Shown: positions 1 through 9,514, counted from the first letter of the stretch. The stretch is 64,000 nucleotides of DNA from CALNYX01 sp942490925 (GCA_942490925.1 CALNYX010000017.1:1736001-1800000), one strand, 5' to 3'. Notes: generated by a model from the letters alone, not told the origin. Made by a program: numbers and translations.

Positions 1-2
1 AT

Positions 3-1082
3 GAAGATTTTCAAGCAGTGGTTGCTGGGTTTCAAACGCGCCTATTAGCAGGTCTTCATGTGCAGCTATCCCTTCCTGAAATCATCAATAATCAGCTTGC
101 TGCGATCATGGAGGAGCAGAATTGGGAATTGGAAGATACCTATACCAAAATGGCTAATATTGCAGATCTTCTGGCATTTGATCTTCTGACAAGCTGTCAA
201 ATTCAAGGCACAAGCTTGATTTTCGGTGGAGATCTAGAAATTGTCTTTGCTGATCCAGATAAGCCAAGTGACGTTTCAGATGTACCTGTTAATGATTTAG
301 TCTCTTATGGGAATCAAAGTGAGGATGCTCTTGTTCTTAATCAACCATTGATTGTTGCTCAAGGTCTTGCTGGGCTAAGCGAGAGGCATGCAGTATTCAG
401 AGCATGCTTATTAAGTGGCGATACCTCATCAATTGCGGGAGATCTGCTTGTCAACTTAAAGCAAGTTTCAGCTCTGATGTTGCAGCGCTATGTGGCGCCT
501 TTTTGCTCGAATTGGTCACTTGCTGAAGATGCACCAACAATACAAACGACGCGCGCGAGCAGGAATTTAGAAAGCGATCTCAGAAAGTGCTTTAGATTTG
601 AAGACTCTTGGGATGGCACAGGCTCATGTTTAATAGGTGCTCTTTATGCTCGACCAGACTCCAAAGACTCCTTCATTAGAGAAAAGCGGAAAGAAGTTGC
701 AGACTATCTCATAGCCCATAAAGCTGAGTTTCTGCCCTCTTTTGGAGAGGGAGTTGGTGAGCGCGGAGGAGCACGACTGACTCAAGAGCAGGCATTTAAT
801 CAAAAGGTTGCTGATATTAGTAGGCGCACCTATGAGGGACAACGTTCTGGAAGTGATTACTTAGGAGAATTTAGCCTTCAAATTTTTGCTCGCCTCCAGA
901 ACAGACCAATTTTTCTCTATGACCAGTCGACACATATTCAATATTCACTCAATTCCAAAGAGGTTCCAATTCCAACGCAGTCGTTTGATAAGGGTGAAAA
1001 TGACCGACCTTTAACCGGCGAGCCCATCTACATCCGCTTTTTCAATAGCAATCACTTTGGACGTTTATATCCTAAGCAGTAA
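3..1082 (+). CDS. OTU-like cysteine protease (deubiquitinase-like effector), 5' end outside window
   Basis: The frame is open to the left edge, so the start is not visible; a GTG at 18 is only an internal candidate. The C-terminal part reads like an OTU domain. A DGTGSCLIGAL motif with Cys at residue 204 (numbered from the GTG) stands where OTU enzymes have DGNCLFRA. It is followed by a charged helix (residues about 218-236), a YLGEFSLQIFARLQNRPIFL segment matching the usual W-G-x-x-E-L-x-A-L region, and NSNHFG with His346 as the catalytic His. OTU enzymes cleave ubiquitin chains, so a bacterial copy would probably be secreted into the host. The N-terminal 180 residues are not recognised. The assignment is from motifs only. 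Confidence 0.6.
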   Translation, partial: EDFQAVVAGFQTRLLAGLHVQLSLPEIINNQLAAIMEEQNWELEDTYTKMANIADLLAFDLLTSCQIQGTSLIFGGDLEIVFADPDKPSDVSDVPVNDLVSYGNQSEDALVLNQPLIVAQGLAGLSERHAVFRACLLSGDTSSIAGDLLVNLKQVSALMLQRYVAPFCSNWSLAEDAPTIQTTRASRNLESDLRKCFRFEDSWDGTGSCLIGALYARPDSKDSFIREKRKEVADYLIAHKAEFLPSFGEGVGERGGARLTQEQAFNQKVADISRRTYEGQRSGSDYLGEFSLQIFARLQNRPIFLYDQSTHIQYSLNSKEVPIPTQSFDKGENDRPLTGEPIYIRFFNSNHFGRLYPKQ

Positions 1083-1223
1083 GCTAGTACCGGTGGAAGA
1101 AATATCCCATAGATGAGGTACTTCAAAAAAAGCTGATTTGAAATTTAAAATAATTTCTAAGTCTTATAAAATAAATAAGATATATTCTAAGCTGTGAGCG
1201 ATTTAAAAATCGGAGGTTACACA

Positions 1224-1604
1224 ATGTTTATTTGTAGAAGGGCAGTTACAACTGGTGTTAGTGCACTGACTCGTGGGATTGCTACACAGCCAAGCACAGT
1301 CTCAAAAGAGACAGAGGCTATGCGTCAGGCAATAACTGGCTTGCAACAACAGAATCGATCATTTGAAGTGAAAGTTAAAAATCTTGAAATACAATATGTT
1401 ATGGACAGAAGGGTCATGGACCTTACTCAAGATATCAGACAAACTGATGGAGATGTCAGATCTCTGGGTAGGAGAGTTACAACTTTAGAGCAGGAAGTTT
1501 CTGCGTTAAAGCGCAATAGTACGCAGCAAGGAGCAGCTTTAGGTGTCATTGCTTTGGGTTTAGTAGCTCTTGGAATCTACTCATACTCACAATCTGAATC
1601 GTAA
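1224..1604 (+). CDS. Coiled-coil protein with C-terminal membrane anchor
   Basis: Encodes 126 aa from ATG 1224, which has a good Shine-Dalgarno (GGAGG at 1212-1216); an upstream GTG at 1194 in the same frame lacks one. Residues about 26-100 are rich in Glu, Gln, Arg and Leu with heptad-like spacing, suggesting a coiled coil. Residues about 104-120 form one hydrophobic segment, followed by a six-residue tail. This is tail-anchored topology, as in SNARE-like or inclusion-membrane proteins, but no family is recognised. A decayed second copy lies at 9241-9489. The sequence just after the stop codon is a decayed copy of the lysS 3' end, so this gene was duplicated together with that end. Confidence 0.7.
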   Translation: MFICRRAVTTGVSALTRGIATQPSTVSKETEAMRQAITGLQQQNRSFEVKVKNLEIQYVMDRRVMDLTQDIRQTDGDVRSLGRRVTTLEQEVSALKRNSTQQGAALGVIALGLVALGIYSYSQSES

Positions 1605-1745
1605 AATATTTCGTGTGACCAGAACGCCTAATGGTGTTCTGGCCGCATGATAGGGAATGGGTGCTGCATTAGAGCATCACAAGACGGTCCATCCCAATTC
1701 CAATCGGCATCCCCTGGCAAATAGCCTTAACTAACTCCTCCTCCC
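1605..1745 (-). pseudogene. Decayed duplicate of the lysS 3' end
   Basis: This stretch copies the 3' end of the intact lysS at 9489-9660 in the same orientation. About 40 bases after the coiled-coil stop codon (AAAATATTTCGTGTGACCAG onward) are nearly identical in both places. After that, blocks such as CATCCCAATTCCAAT and CCTGGCAAAT still align but with deletions and substitutions. No reading frame survives. It marks one end of a segmental duplication whose other end is the functional lysS. The right limit is approximate. Confidence 0.8.
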
Positions 1746-1838
1746 TAGTGTCTTGCTTTTCCTCTTTCACAACAACGCAGTTTTCTAATGCTTCGTAAGA
1801 AAACCAAATTGTTAAGACTGTGTTTCAAAAGCCCGAGA

Positions 1839-1967
1839 GAGCAAGTAGACATTTCCCTTCAAAAGCAGCGGCTCCGCCGCTGCTTCTTTCAGGTAGCAAG
1901 CTGAGGCTTTGCCTCAGCTTGCTGGACGTGATGTTTTGGGCAGGCGGAGCCTGACCTAAACTCGCGG
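1839..1967 (+). repeat. Three-hairpin dispersed repeat, copy 1
   Basis: Three consecutive palindromes: 1864-1884 (arms AGCAGCGGC / GCCGCTGCT), 1895-1923 (arms AGCAAGCTGAGGC / GCCTCAGCTTGCT) and 1934-1960 (arms GGGCAGGC / GCCTGACC, one mismatch). The same order of hairpins and linkers is present in reverse complement at 31369-31516. Loops differ between the copies while stems are kept. It could be a MITE- or REP-like unit or a structured RNA; no function is known to me. Confidence 0.75.
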
Positions 1968-2000
1968 AAGCTATTGATAAAAATTCCTTAAAAAAAAGAA

Positions 2001-2030
2001 ACTCCTTGGCTAATCACAGCTACAAGGAGT
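2001..2030 (+). promoter_or_regulatory. Hairpin sequestering the transposase ribosome binding site
   Basis: ACTCCTTG (2001-2008) is exactly complementary to CAAGGAGT (2023-2030), with a 14-base loop. The right arm contains the AAGGAG ribosome binding site of the transposase (start ATG 2037). A transcript entering from upstream would fold this hairpin and hide the site, while a transcript starting inside the element past the left arm would not. IS10 and IS50 are known to limit transposase synthesis this way; applying it here is inference. Confidence 0.5.
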
Positions 2031-2036
2031 CTCAGG

Positions 2037-2899
2037 ATGCGTAAACGCAATTGGAAGCAATATAACAAACAGCTAGTTCAAAGGGGAAGCATTACTTTTC
2101 TCATCGACCCTAAGTTGTTCAAAAACAAAAAGTCTAAAACTGGTGGCAGACCTCAGATTTTCTCCGATTCTTTGATTACCATGCTTATGATGGTCAAGAT
2201 TCATTACCATTTGGCTTATAGGGCTCTGCAAGGCTTTGCTGAGTCATTTACAAAATATTCCATTCCTTCTTACTCATTGATATGCAAGAGAGCTAGAAAA
2301 TTGAAGCTCCTGCTTTAAGCCAGTCAAATGCTTCTGTTGTTGCTATCGATGCTTCTGGAGTTAAAGTCTATGGGGAGGGAGAATGGAAGGTTAAAATTCA
2401 TGGAAAGTCAAAACGACGGCGATGGGTAAAAATCCATATAGCAGTCGATACGGATACTGGGGAAATTGTAGCTCAAACAACAACTCAAGGGCATGTACAC
2501 GATGGTCAAATGACTGAGGTTCTCCTCAGCCAAGTGAGTGATTCTGTAGATACTGTTTTGGCTGATGGTGCATATGATGGAAGAGCTTCTAGAGAGGCTA
2601 ATACAAAAAGAGGTGCTCGAGGGCTCATCCCTCCACCCAAGAATGGTCGAATACGAAACAAAGATCCAGATCGGGATGATGCATTGCGCATCATCCGAGC
2701 ATTAGGTGGGGATCAAGTTGCTAAATCTTTGTGGAGTAAAATGACGGGATATAGCCGAAGAGCTCTTGTTGAATCAGCCTTCTCAAGAATGAAAAGGCTC
2801 TTTGGCTCTAGGTTATTTTCAAAAAGATCTGATAGTCAGAGTGTTGAAAATCACCTTCGCTGCCTATTACTCAATAAAATGAATGCTCTAGCCATCTGA
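2037..2899 (+). CDS. IS5-family transposase, split by a -1 frameshift
   Basis: The first part (2037-2318, 93 aa) carries the N-terminal IS5 region. The second part continues in the -1 frame to 2899 and carries the DDE catalytic core: AIDASG (first Asp), VLADGAYDG (second Asp) and LVESAFSRMKR (Glu). The frames overlap at 2297-2318, and an A-tetrad (AGA AAA TTG, 2295-2303) would let a -1 slip join RK to IEAPALSQS and give an unbroken protein. This is either programmed frameshifting, known in some IS5 subgroups, or a mutation. The catalytic residues all look intact. The ribosome binding site is AAGGAG (2024-2029). Confidence 0.8.
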
Positions 2900-2965
2900 A
2901 TGAACCACGGCAGAGCCGTGGTCAAAAGGCCTCTTAAGTTCAAAAGAGTTTTTCAACAAAATCAA

Positions 2966-2994
2966 TTGTTAAGTCTTTAGCAAACTGTTATAAT
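2966..2994 (+). promoter_or_regulatory. Candidate sigma70-type promoter between the IS and the 941-aa gene
   Basis: TTGTTA (2966-2971), a 17-base spacer and TATAAT (2989-2994). The start would lie about 190 bases upstream of the large gene at 3193. The rest of the 2900-3192 gap is AT-rich with no gene visible. A CCACGG/CCGTGG hairpin at about 2905-2921 follows the transposase and may serve as its terminator. Confidence 0.4.
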
Positions 2995-3192
2995 AGTTCT
3001 AGTTACGCAATATAATGAATTTTTTATTTTTGTGAATCTCAATTTTTATTTTGTCGTAATAAACAAAAAATAAAGATTTTAAGATCTTTGCGCAACAAGG
3101 CAGGATGGAAGAGTAAAAAAAGTCTTCCAATAGAGAACAAGGGCATTTTGGAGTGAGAAAAACATGATAAATAGTCAAGTATAGAAGGTGAG

Positions 3193-6018
3193 ATGAGAGC
3201 TTTAAATCGACTTTCAAATCAGGTTCAACATAGCACACAATATGTATTAAAGCTGTTGGCCTCGTGGAATGGTTATCTCGTTTTGTATGTTTCAAAAAAA
3301 ATTGGCTACATTCCTGATTGGGCAGAACAATACCTAAAACTAACGTGTAAATTCCAGGGTGCTATCTGTAAGTTTAAAGGTAAAAATAATGATGAACTAC
3401 CAGAGTTTGTAGCGAAAATACAGTCTGAAAGTAAAATGGCATTAAGTATGTTAGTTCAAGATCTTAATTTTGAAAAATACCTTGAAGTTACCAGGCCAAA
3501 AGACCACTGCGTAGACCAAAATAATCTACTTAGAAGAGAGAGTTTAGAAAAGAAAGAGGTTTCTGTTCCAAAGTGTAAATATCATTGGTATAAGAACCTA
3601 GGTGTTCTTATGAATGTCTATACAAGAACTGATGACCCATGTGTAAAAAAATTAATAGGTTTTCTAGCTTATAATTACCTTGGAAAAGCCGCTCCAATTT
3701 GTCCAAGAGACATCTCAGTAGATCATGCCACAAAGATCAAGCTGTATGACTTGTTTCAGCTTTCTTTGCTTGAGCCGGGAATTTCCTATAATCGGGAGTG
3801 TCCTATGTTTGATACTGATTTTCGAGATGGGATAGTTGAAGTATTAGCTACAGGAAGCGGAAACCAATTTTTCCTTACCGATACAAAAAACATTGAAGAA
3901 GTGTTGCCCTTATGGTTTCATACCATGGGTGCTTCTGAGCATGCAAATGAAGTTGAGTTGGTGCAAAAATGGGCTTCAACCATTTCCCAAAAAATTAATG
4001 AGCACTGTAAAAAATATCAGGAGAGGTCTTTTGCCGAATTTTTTGATTCCTCTCTTCTAGTAGATCTAACCTCACTCCTTGGACAAGATATCTATACCTT
4101 TGGAAATGCCGAAAAAAATGGTGATTTTGAAAAAAAACTTCGACTATCTGAGTCTTGGCTTGAAAATGCAATTGATATAGCAGTTCAGCCCTATTGCAAT
4201 ACAGAAGGCTCTAGGAAAAAACTAAAGGCATTAGTAATTACAAATATGACATGTATCTGTCGTTGTGAAGTGAAAGAGGTTGGTGTTTTGAAAGTTCTGC
4301 CAGTTTTTTACGATACTAAATATTTGATGTGTGAAGAAGATGAGCGCCACCTACTAGGCATAAAACAAGAGTCTTCTCATAAGTTGTCTAGAGCTCTCTT
4401 AGATATAAAATTGTCTAAATCAAAAGCTACAATGGAAGATTTTCTCAATGCTACTGGTATTAGACTAGGCAGTGTTAAAGGCAGGATCAGGGCGTTTGAT
4501 TTCATGACCCTTGAACAGTTTCTTGCGAATGCTTATGGAATCGCGGTTGAGTATACAGGTGAGGGTAAAAATGGCCTATATTTTGAGAAGCCTCTTGATT
4601 TGACATGTACAAGACTCTTCAAAAGATTGGAAAGCATTTTCGATCCTGTGAACCTCTCTGAGGTTTCATTTGTTGAAACCAAGCCCTATCTGCATATTCT
4701 AGGGAAATCCACGCTAAGTCTCCTTAAAGGACTTTTGACAGAAATTAAAGAAGAGAAATGGGTTGAAATTAACAGGCATCCAGACCTACGTCAAATTGCG
4801 CAATCAACTCTTTTCAAAATTCATATTCATCTTGCAGAAGCAGAGAGGTATATGCATGATTTCTCAAAATTCTGTGAGACAATTGAGCTCATTCATTACG
4901 AGATGGCAGCGTTGTTAACAATTTTTATTCCCTTTGATTATGAAGATTTTCCTGGGATATATAAGAGTTGTTTATTAGAGGTTATTCCTGAGGAGTTGGC
5001 AGATTATGTAAAAATCGGTCTTACCAAATCTGCCATGAATACTTTTGCAGGAATTAGTACTGCATTAAGAAAAAATATAGAAAATCCTGTACGGATATTT
5101 GATCCAGGCTCTCACTTTGAAATTGTACAATCTATTGGTGAGAGCTATTGTTTTGACAAAGTACTGAAGAATAAAGAAATATTACAAGTGGATTTATACG
5201 TGGGGGAGTTTAATCACAATGTGAAGTTACTTTCTACGCATAAAGAATACACTCCAGGCGATCTTATCAAAGAAGTCACTACGTTATTAGAAGCAAAGCC
5301 GCACACGAAACATTTAACTGTAGCTGTAGACTCAACAATTGATTTTGTCAGCTCTCCAAAAGCAAAAGCAGTTTTACAACATTTCTCTGAAGATATTAGG
5401 GTGGGTAAACTGAATTTTGTTTTTTTTAGAAGCGGTCAAAAGTTTGATATGTTTGGTATGGATAACTACTATGGCTCTCCTTGGTATATGATAAATAATG
5501 GTGCTTCTCATTGGAATACATTTGATGTCTTAACCTCTGATGAGGTCTTTAAAACAGACTTCTTAACCAACCAGTGGTTTTGTCTGGTCAACAAATATGC
5601 CCCAAAAGAAGTAGATGAATATAGAAAAGCAATCTTTGATAACGCAAAAGAGGTTTTAAAGCATGTACCAGAAATTTTGCTTCCTGAAGGAAACCCAAAA
5701 ATTAGAATTTGCACTGTGGCAGAAGGAATGGAGCCAGGTTTTATAGATATTAAATGTTTTGGGGATCATTCAGAAAGAATTGCACATAGCCTGGAGAGGT
5801 ATATTTATAAGTTGTTCACTGAAAAAAACTTAAAGATTCACTCGAGGGGTGGATATGGATATATAAATCCAAATGTCAACCTCTTTATAGGAGGATTAGA
5901 AAGAGACAGTGATGTGCGCTACACAACAATGAGATTACACCCAGGGATCAATCCTGAAGAGAACCTGCTTTTAATTAATTTTTTAAAAGAAGTTGCAAGA
6001 GTGGCTGAGGAAGATTAA
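3193..6018 (+). CDS. Large protein of unknown function, 941 aa (paralog of 6038-8971)
   Basis: Starts at ATG 3193 behind AGAAGG (3183-3188). No known domain is recognised, and no signal peptide or membrane segment is evident. It is a full-length paralog of the convergent gene next door. The most conserved blocks are a VLMNVYTRTDDP-type segment near the N-terminus, LTKSAMNTFAGI in the middle, and in the last third LYVGEFNHN, LTVAVDSTIDFVSS, FFRSGQKFDM (residues 744-753) followed by GMDNYYG, then HPGINPEENL at the end. Such strict conservation between divergent paralogs suggests an enzyme core. Position in the accessory island beside an IS and an OTU protease suggests a lineage-specific role. 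I do not assign a function. Confidence 0.75.
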   Translation: MRALNRLSNQVQHSTQYVLKLLASWNGYLVLYVSKKIGYIPDWAEQYLKLTCKFQGAICKFKGKNNDELPEFVAKIQSESKMALSMLVQDLNFEKYLEVTRPKDHCVDQNNLLRRESLEKKEVSVPKCKYHWYKNLGVLMNVYTRTDDPCVKKLIGFLAYNYLGKAAPICPRDISVDHATKIKLYDLFQLSLLEPGISYNRECPMFDTDFRDGIVEVLATGSGNQFFLTDTKNIEEVLPLWFHTMGASEHANEVELVQKWASTISQKINEHCKKYQERSFAEFFDSSLLVDLTSLLGQDIYTFGNAEKNGDFEKKLRLSESWLENAIDIAVQPYCNTEGSRKKLKALVITNMTCICRCEVKEVGVLKVLPVFYDTKYLMCEEDERHLLGIKQESSHKLSRALLDIKLSKSKATMEDFLNATGIRLGSVKGRIRAFDFMTLEQFLANAYGIAVEYTGEGKNGLYFEKPLDLTCTRLFKRLESIFDPVNLSEVSFVETKPYLHILGKSTLSLLKGLLTEIKEEKWVEINRHPDLRQIAQSTLFKIHIHLAEAERYMHDFSKFCETIELIHYEMAALLTIFIPFDYEDFPGIYKSCLLEVIPEELADYVKIGLTKSAMNTFAGISTALRKNIENPVRIFDPGSHFEIVQSIGESYCFDKVLKNKEILQVDLYVGEFNHNVKLLSTHKEYTPGDLIKEVTTLLEAKPHTKHLTVAVDSTIDFVSSPKAKAVLQHFSEDIRVGKLNFVFFRSGQKFDMFGMDNYYGSPWYMINNGASHWNTFDVLTSDEVFKTDFLTNQWFCLVNKYAPKEVDEYRKAIFDNAKEVLKHVPEILLPEGNPKIRICTVAEGMEPGFIDIKCFGDHSERIAHSLERYIYKLFTEKNLKIHSRGGYGYINPNVNLFIGGLERDSDVRYTTMRLHPGINPEENLLLINFLKEVARVAEED

Positions 6019-6037
6019 ACAAAATATTTTTTGTACT

Positions 6038-8971
6038 CTATTTCATTTCAGCTAAGATAGTAGGGATATCTTCTTTTATAAAATCCAGTATTATTTGATT
6101 CTCCTCTGGATTAAGGCCTGGATTTATCCGAACATTTCTCAGCCCTTTATCATCATGGTAGGCTGGTATCACATTCCAATTTGCATGATAAAATCCAAAA
6201 CTTGATCTTTGGTGCATTTTAACACCATTTTCTGCAAATCGTTCTGCTAATCTTTGTTTCATTTTATCGACTACAGTCGCACATTTTGGATGGAGAATTT
6301 TAATATCAATGCAACTCGCTTTCATATCATCATCAACTGTACTGATTCTTACCTGGTCAGCAAGTTTTCCACCTGTTACAAGATCTGCGGGGACGCCTTT
6401 TATTATGCTTCGTGCATTATCAAAGATCTGCCCTCTGTAGTCGTCAAGGGCAGCTGGAGCATATTTATTAGCTAAGCAAAACCACTGCATACTCAATGGA
6501 TCCGTTTTATGAGTCTCACTGGTGGTTAATTTCTCAAAGCCTTTCCACTGTTCTCCTCCATTATTAACCATCCAAAATGGACCGCCATAATAATTATCCA
6601 TTCCTAGCATATCAAATTTTTGTCCACTTCTGAAAAACACAACATTAAGTGTTCCATCTTCTATTTCATCGGCAAACTCTTCGAGCAGTTCCTTAGCATG
6701 TGGCGAATTAACAAAATCAATTGTAACATCGACTGCAACGGTTAAATACTGAGTACCTTGCCCACCTTTCGTTGTTTTTTTATTTTTTTCAAGTATCGCT
6801 CGAACTTCATCTTTGACAGCTCCTGTTGAATAATTATCAGTACTCATGTTGATATCAATATTATGATGAAACTCACCTACATATAGATCAATAGGTGTAT
6901 ACTCTTCACTTTCTAACACTTTTTGGGTAGTTCTGTTGGTTCCAAGGAAAGAAATCTCTTCAAAATAAGCACCCTCACCATGTGCGCGTTCTAGGGAAGG
7001 GCTCATTTGTTGAACAGCGGCATTGATACCTGCAAAGGTGTTCATTGCAGATTTTGTAACACCCGCTCTTACATTACCCTTGAACTGTTCAGGTACTATG
7101 TCCAGCCTAGCTTGATAGATCTTCTGGAAATCTCCATCTTCAAATGGAGATGTTAATGTAAGTATAGTAGCGATTTCACTTTGTATAAGCTCTATTCCCT
7201 GGGCGAATTCGGTGAAATTTCCCGTATTATTTTCCGCTTTAGCTAAATGTTGCATTGCTCTGAATAAACTTTGCTGAAGAATCATACGAGTATCCGGATT
7301 ATAATTCAGTTCCTCCCACTTTTCATCAGAAATCTCATTCATCAATCCCTCTAAAATATCTGCAGTAGCCTTGCCGAGAATGGCAGTCTCTGGGTTATCT
7401 TTCGCAAATTTTTCGTTTCCCATTCTTACTTTAAATCTTTGAAAAAGAGCCGATTTTGCGACTTCTCCTTTTCCCTTGAAGGCGATGACATTTTCCCCAC
7501 TTACAGCGTACTCAGTCATCTGCATTTTTGTTGCAGATCTATCAACAAACCTTTTAAGATCAATAAAGTTAAAAATTTTCTCTCGTCCCCTTACCCCTCC
7601 AAGACGTATCCCCGAGTAGTTCACCAATGCTAGTAGATCTATATTTGTCCGCGGAGCTTTATCACCACAAATTTGATAAGAAAGTTTTGTCGGATCTCCC
7701 TTAACTTTAAGAAACTTATTTGTTCCTTCGGGTAAAACATAATGTTTAGGATTCATGAAAATATGTAGACTTTTTAGTACACCGACCCCTTTCACTTCAG
7801 ATCTGGATATACAAGAAATATTAAACTTTAGAAAAACTCTGAGCTTTTGTTCATCTTCAGGTGTCTTACAGAGTTCTTGGTGTTCTTTTTTAATTTTTGC
7901 AATGGTGTGATCAATTGCTTTTTCAAATCCACCTTCAATCACCTCCATTTTCTCTTTAAAGACCTCTTCTTTTTCCAGATCTCCATTTGTTTGAATATCA
8001 TCACCAATCAGATCCGTCAAATCAGCTATAATAGGAGGATCAATGTAGTTGTTAAAAGTGTCCCCAGGATTATTTTGGAAATGGTTTACCAATGCGTTAG
8101 TAAGATTATTTGACCACCCGTCAACTAAGCCACTGACTTGACTCTCAATAGTAGTTGCAGCTCCACTATCATTCGACCCTGTATTTGGTGTATCCATTGT
8201 GGTAAAGAAAAGTGGTAAAAGATCCTGAAATTCTGTTGTATCAGTAAGAAAAGTGTTACCCATTATAGAAGGCAGATTAGGAAAGGTTTCTTGAAGCTCA
8301 CTTGAGATATACGGCTCATAAATTGCAGACTCTCTATGATATGTAGCTTCTTGGAACACTCCCAGTTGAAACATTTCTTCAAATTTTTCAAATGTTGCAC
8401 TGTCAGCCTCTAGACCTAATTCTTGAAGGTCAATAGGAGCAGCTTTTGCAAGATAATTTAATGCAAGGAATTCAATCTGCTTTTGCACTGCTGGATCTTT
8501 TGTTCTTGTATGGGCATTCATCAATAATCCTAAATTGAGTTGCCATTCTGTGTGTGATTGTTTGATTGTTTCATCTTTCTTACCAGTAAGTAAGCCATGT
8601 TGGTCGACAGTGGCAGTGTCTGGTAGGATGGATTTCAGGAAAGCAGAATAATTTACTTTATTAGCGATTTGTCTAACGACTTCTTTGCTTGTTTCCAAAG
8701 TCTTAATGACATCTGAAGGTATTTGATCACCCTCTCCTTTCGCCACTATTTTATTGACAGCTTTTTCGAATTGTTTGTGAATTTCAATATGCTTAGCTGT
8801 CCACTTTGGCATTTTACCTTGTTTGCTTGTTAGCCATAGGATAAATCTGCCCATAACTGACGAAGAGCTTTTCTCGACATTGGCACTACTGATATCCACT
8901 TTACCTGCAAGATGTGTCAGGTCCTGAATGTTATTGCCTTCATTCCGGTTAGGTTTATTAGCGGAGTTCAT
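6038..8971 (-). CDS. Large protein of unknown function, 977 aa (paralog of 3193-6018)
   Basis: Convergent with the 941-aa paralog, only 19 bases separating their stop codons. It aligns with the paralog over the whole length. Shared blocks include LLMNAHTRTKDP, VTKSAMNTFAGI, LYVGEFHHN, LTVAVDVTIDFVNS, FFRSGQKFDM (residues 779-788), GMDNYYGG and NPGLNPEENQ. The N-terminal 35 residues are Asn/Ser-rich and differ from the paralog. No transmembrane segment or known catalytic motif was recognised. The upstream region (8972-9110) is extremely AT-rich with several TATAAT-like boxes and may hold its promoter. Function unknown. Confidence 0.75.
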   Translation of the reverse strand: MNSANKPNRNEGNNIQDLTHLAGKVDISSANVEKSSSSVMGRFILWLTSKQGKMPKWTAKHIEIHKQFEKAVNKIVAKGEGDQIPSDVIKTLETSKEVVRQIANKVNYSAFLKSILPDTATVDQHGLLTGKKDETIKQSHTEWQLNLGLLMNAHTRTKDPAVQKQIEFLALNYLAKAAPIDLQELGLEADSATFEKFEEMFQLGVFQEATYHRESAIYEPYISSELQETFPNLPSIMGNTFLTDTTEFQDLLPLFFTTMDTPNTGSNDSGAATTIESQVSGLVDGWSNNLTNALVNHFQNNPGDTFNNYIDPPIIADLTDLIGDDIQTNGDLEKEEVFKEKMEVIEGGFEKAIDHTIAKIKKEHQELCKTPEDEQKLRVFLKFNISCISRSEVKGVGVLKSLHIFMNPKHYVLPEGTNKFLKVKGDPTKLSYQICGDKAPRTNIDLLALVNYSGIRLGGVRGREKIFNFIDLKRFVDRSATKMQMTEYAVSGENVIAFKGKGEVAKSALFQRFKVRMGNEKFAKDNPETAILGKATADILEGLMNEISDEKWEELNYNPDTRMILQQSLFRAMQHLAKAENNTGNFTEFAQGIELIQSEIATILTLTSPFEDGDFQKIYQARLDIVPEQFKGNVRAGVTKSAMNTFAGINAAVQQMSPSLERAHGEGAYFEEISFLGTNRTTQKVLESEEYTPIDLYVGEFHHNIDINMSTDNYSTGAVKDEVRAILEKNKKTTKGGQGTQYLTVAVDVTIDFVNSPHAKELLEEFADEIEDGTLNVVFFRSGQKFDMLGMDNYYGGPFWMVNNGGEQWKGFEKLTTSETHKTDPLSMQWFCLANKYAPAALDDYRGQIFDNARSIIKGVPADLVTGGKLADQVRISTVDDDMKASCIDIKILHPKCATVVDKMKQRLAERFAENGVKMHQRSSFGFYHANWNVIPAYHDDKGLRNVRINPGLNPEENQIILDFIKEDIPTILAEMK

Positions 8972-9177
8972 TTATTAATTCTTGTTTTTATATGTCGAAA
9001 CATAAAACTACCTATTACTAATTATATAATTATTATTTATTTAAAATAATAAGTATAATTAACAATTGTTTAGTTTTTTATTTCTTAATAAATAAAAGCA
9101 TTATTAATAAAATGGCTGCGTTTCAGAGGTGAATTACATAAAACAAGACAAAAATCATTGATGAATAGCGTCTTATA

Positions 9178-9233
9178 AAAAGACCTTTTTAAAACTTAAG
9201 GTCTCTTTGACCACGCGCAAAGCTGTGGCCAAA
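9178..9233 (-). repeat. Possible relic of an IS end
   Basis: Read on the minus strand, this resembles the right end of the IS5 element at 2905-2960: a hairpin of the CCAC...GTGG type, then GTGGTCAAAG, a CTTAAGTT core and AAAAGG plus T-rich sequence. The similarity is patchy. It may be a leftover of an excised or deleted second IS copy, or simply a similar terminator structure. Confidence 0.3.
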
Positions 9234-9240
9234 AAAACAG

Positions 9241-9489
9241 AGGATGTATTGGCGGAAATCACAAAATAGCGAGAAGAGAATCAAGCATTTTCTAGGTGTC
9301 TCAATGAAATGGAAATCCAAGAGTCATGGAACTTGCTAAAGCGCTCAGAGAAGCTAATGGAAGAGTCAGGTCTTGGGGTCGTCAAGTGACAGCTTAAAAC
9401 AAGAGCTTGCTTGTTTAGAAGGCGCTGTAAACTCAAATAGCGTAGTTTTAGACGTCATTGCTCAGCTTATTACTCTTAATCAGAAGCGT
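9241..9489 (+). pseudogene. Decayed copy of the coiled-coil membrane-anchor gene
   Basis: The sequence aligns in patches with 1224-1604: GAATCAAGCATTT with GAATCGATCATTT, GGTCTTGGGGTCGTCAAGTGAC with the block around 1470-1495, and GACGTCATTGCT near the end with GGTGTCATTGCT. It then runs through AGCGTAAAATATTTCG into lysS exactly as the intact gene runs into the lysS remnant at 1.6 kb. Stops in frame (for example after GTGACAGCT) destroy the protein. The remaining gap (8972-9240) is AT-rich with no gene seen. Confidence 0.65.
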
Positions 9490-9514
9490 AAAATATTTCG
9501 TGTGACCAGAACGC

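Larger units (their letters stand above)
1812..2968 (+). mobile_element. IS5-family insertion sequence, approximate limits
   Basis: About 1.15 kb around a DDE transposase. Possible imperfect terminal inverted repeats are GACTGTGTTTCAAAAGCC near 1817 and, read inward from the other end, GATTTTGTTGAAAAACTC near 2963; 13 of 19 positions match. AATTGTTAAG occurs just outside both ends (about 1809 and 2964) and could contain the target duplication. IS5 members usually duplicate 2-4 bp, so the exact edge is uncertain. The left part carries a structured repeat (1839-1967) that also occurs at 31.4 kb without a transposase. The element sits at the edge of the decayed lysS duplicate. Confidence 0.6.

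Noticed and set aside
1..48. ATG at base 1 as a gene start
   Set aside because: The frame stops after 15 codons; the true frame is the one two bases later, open through the edge.
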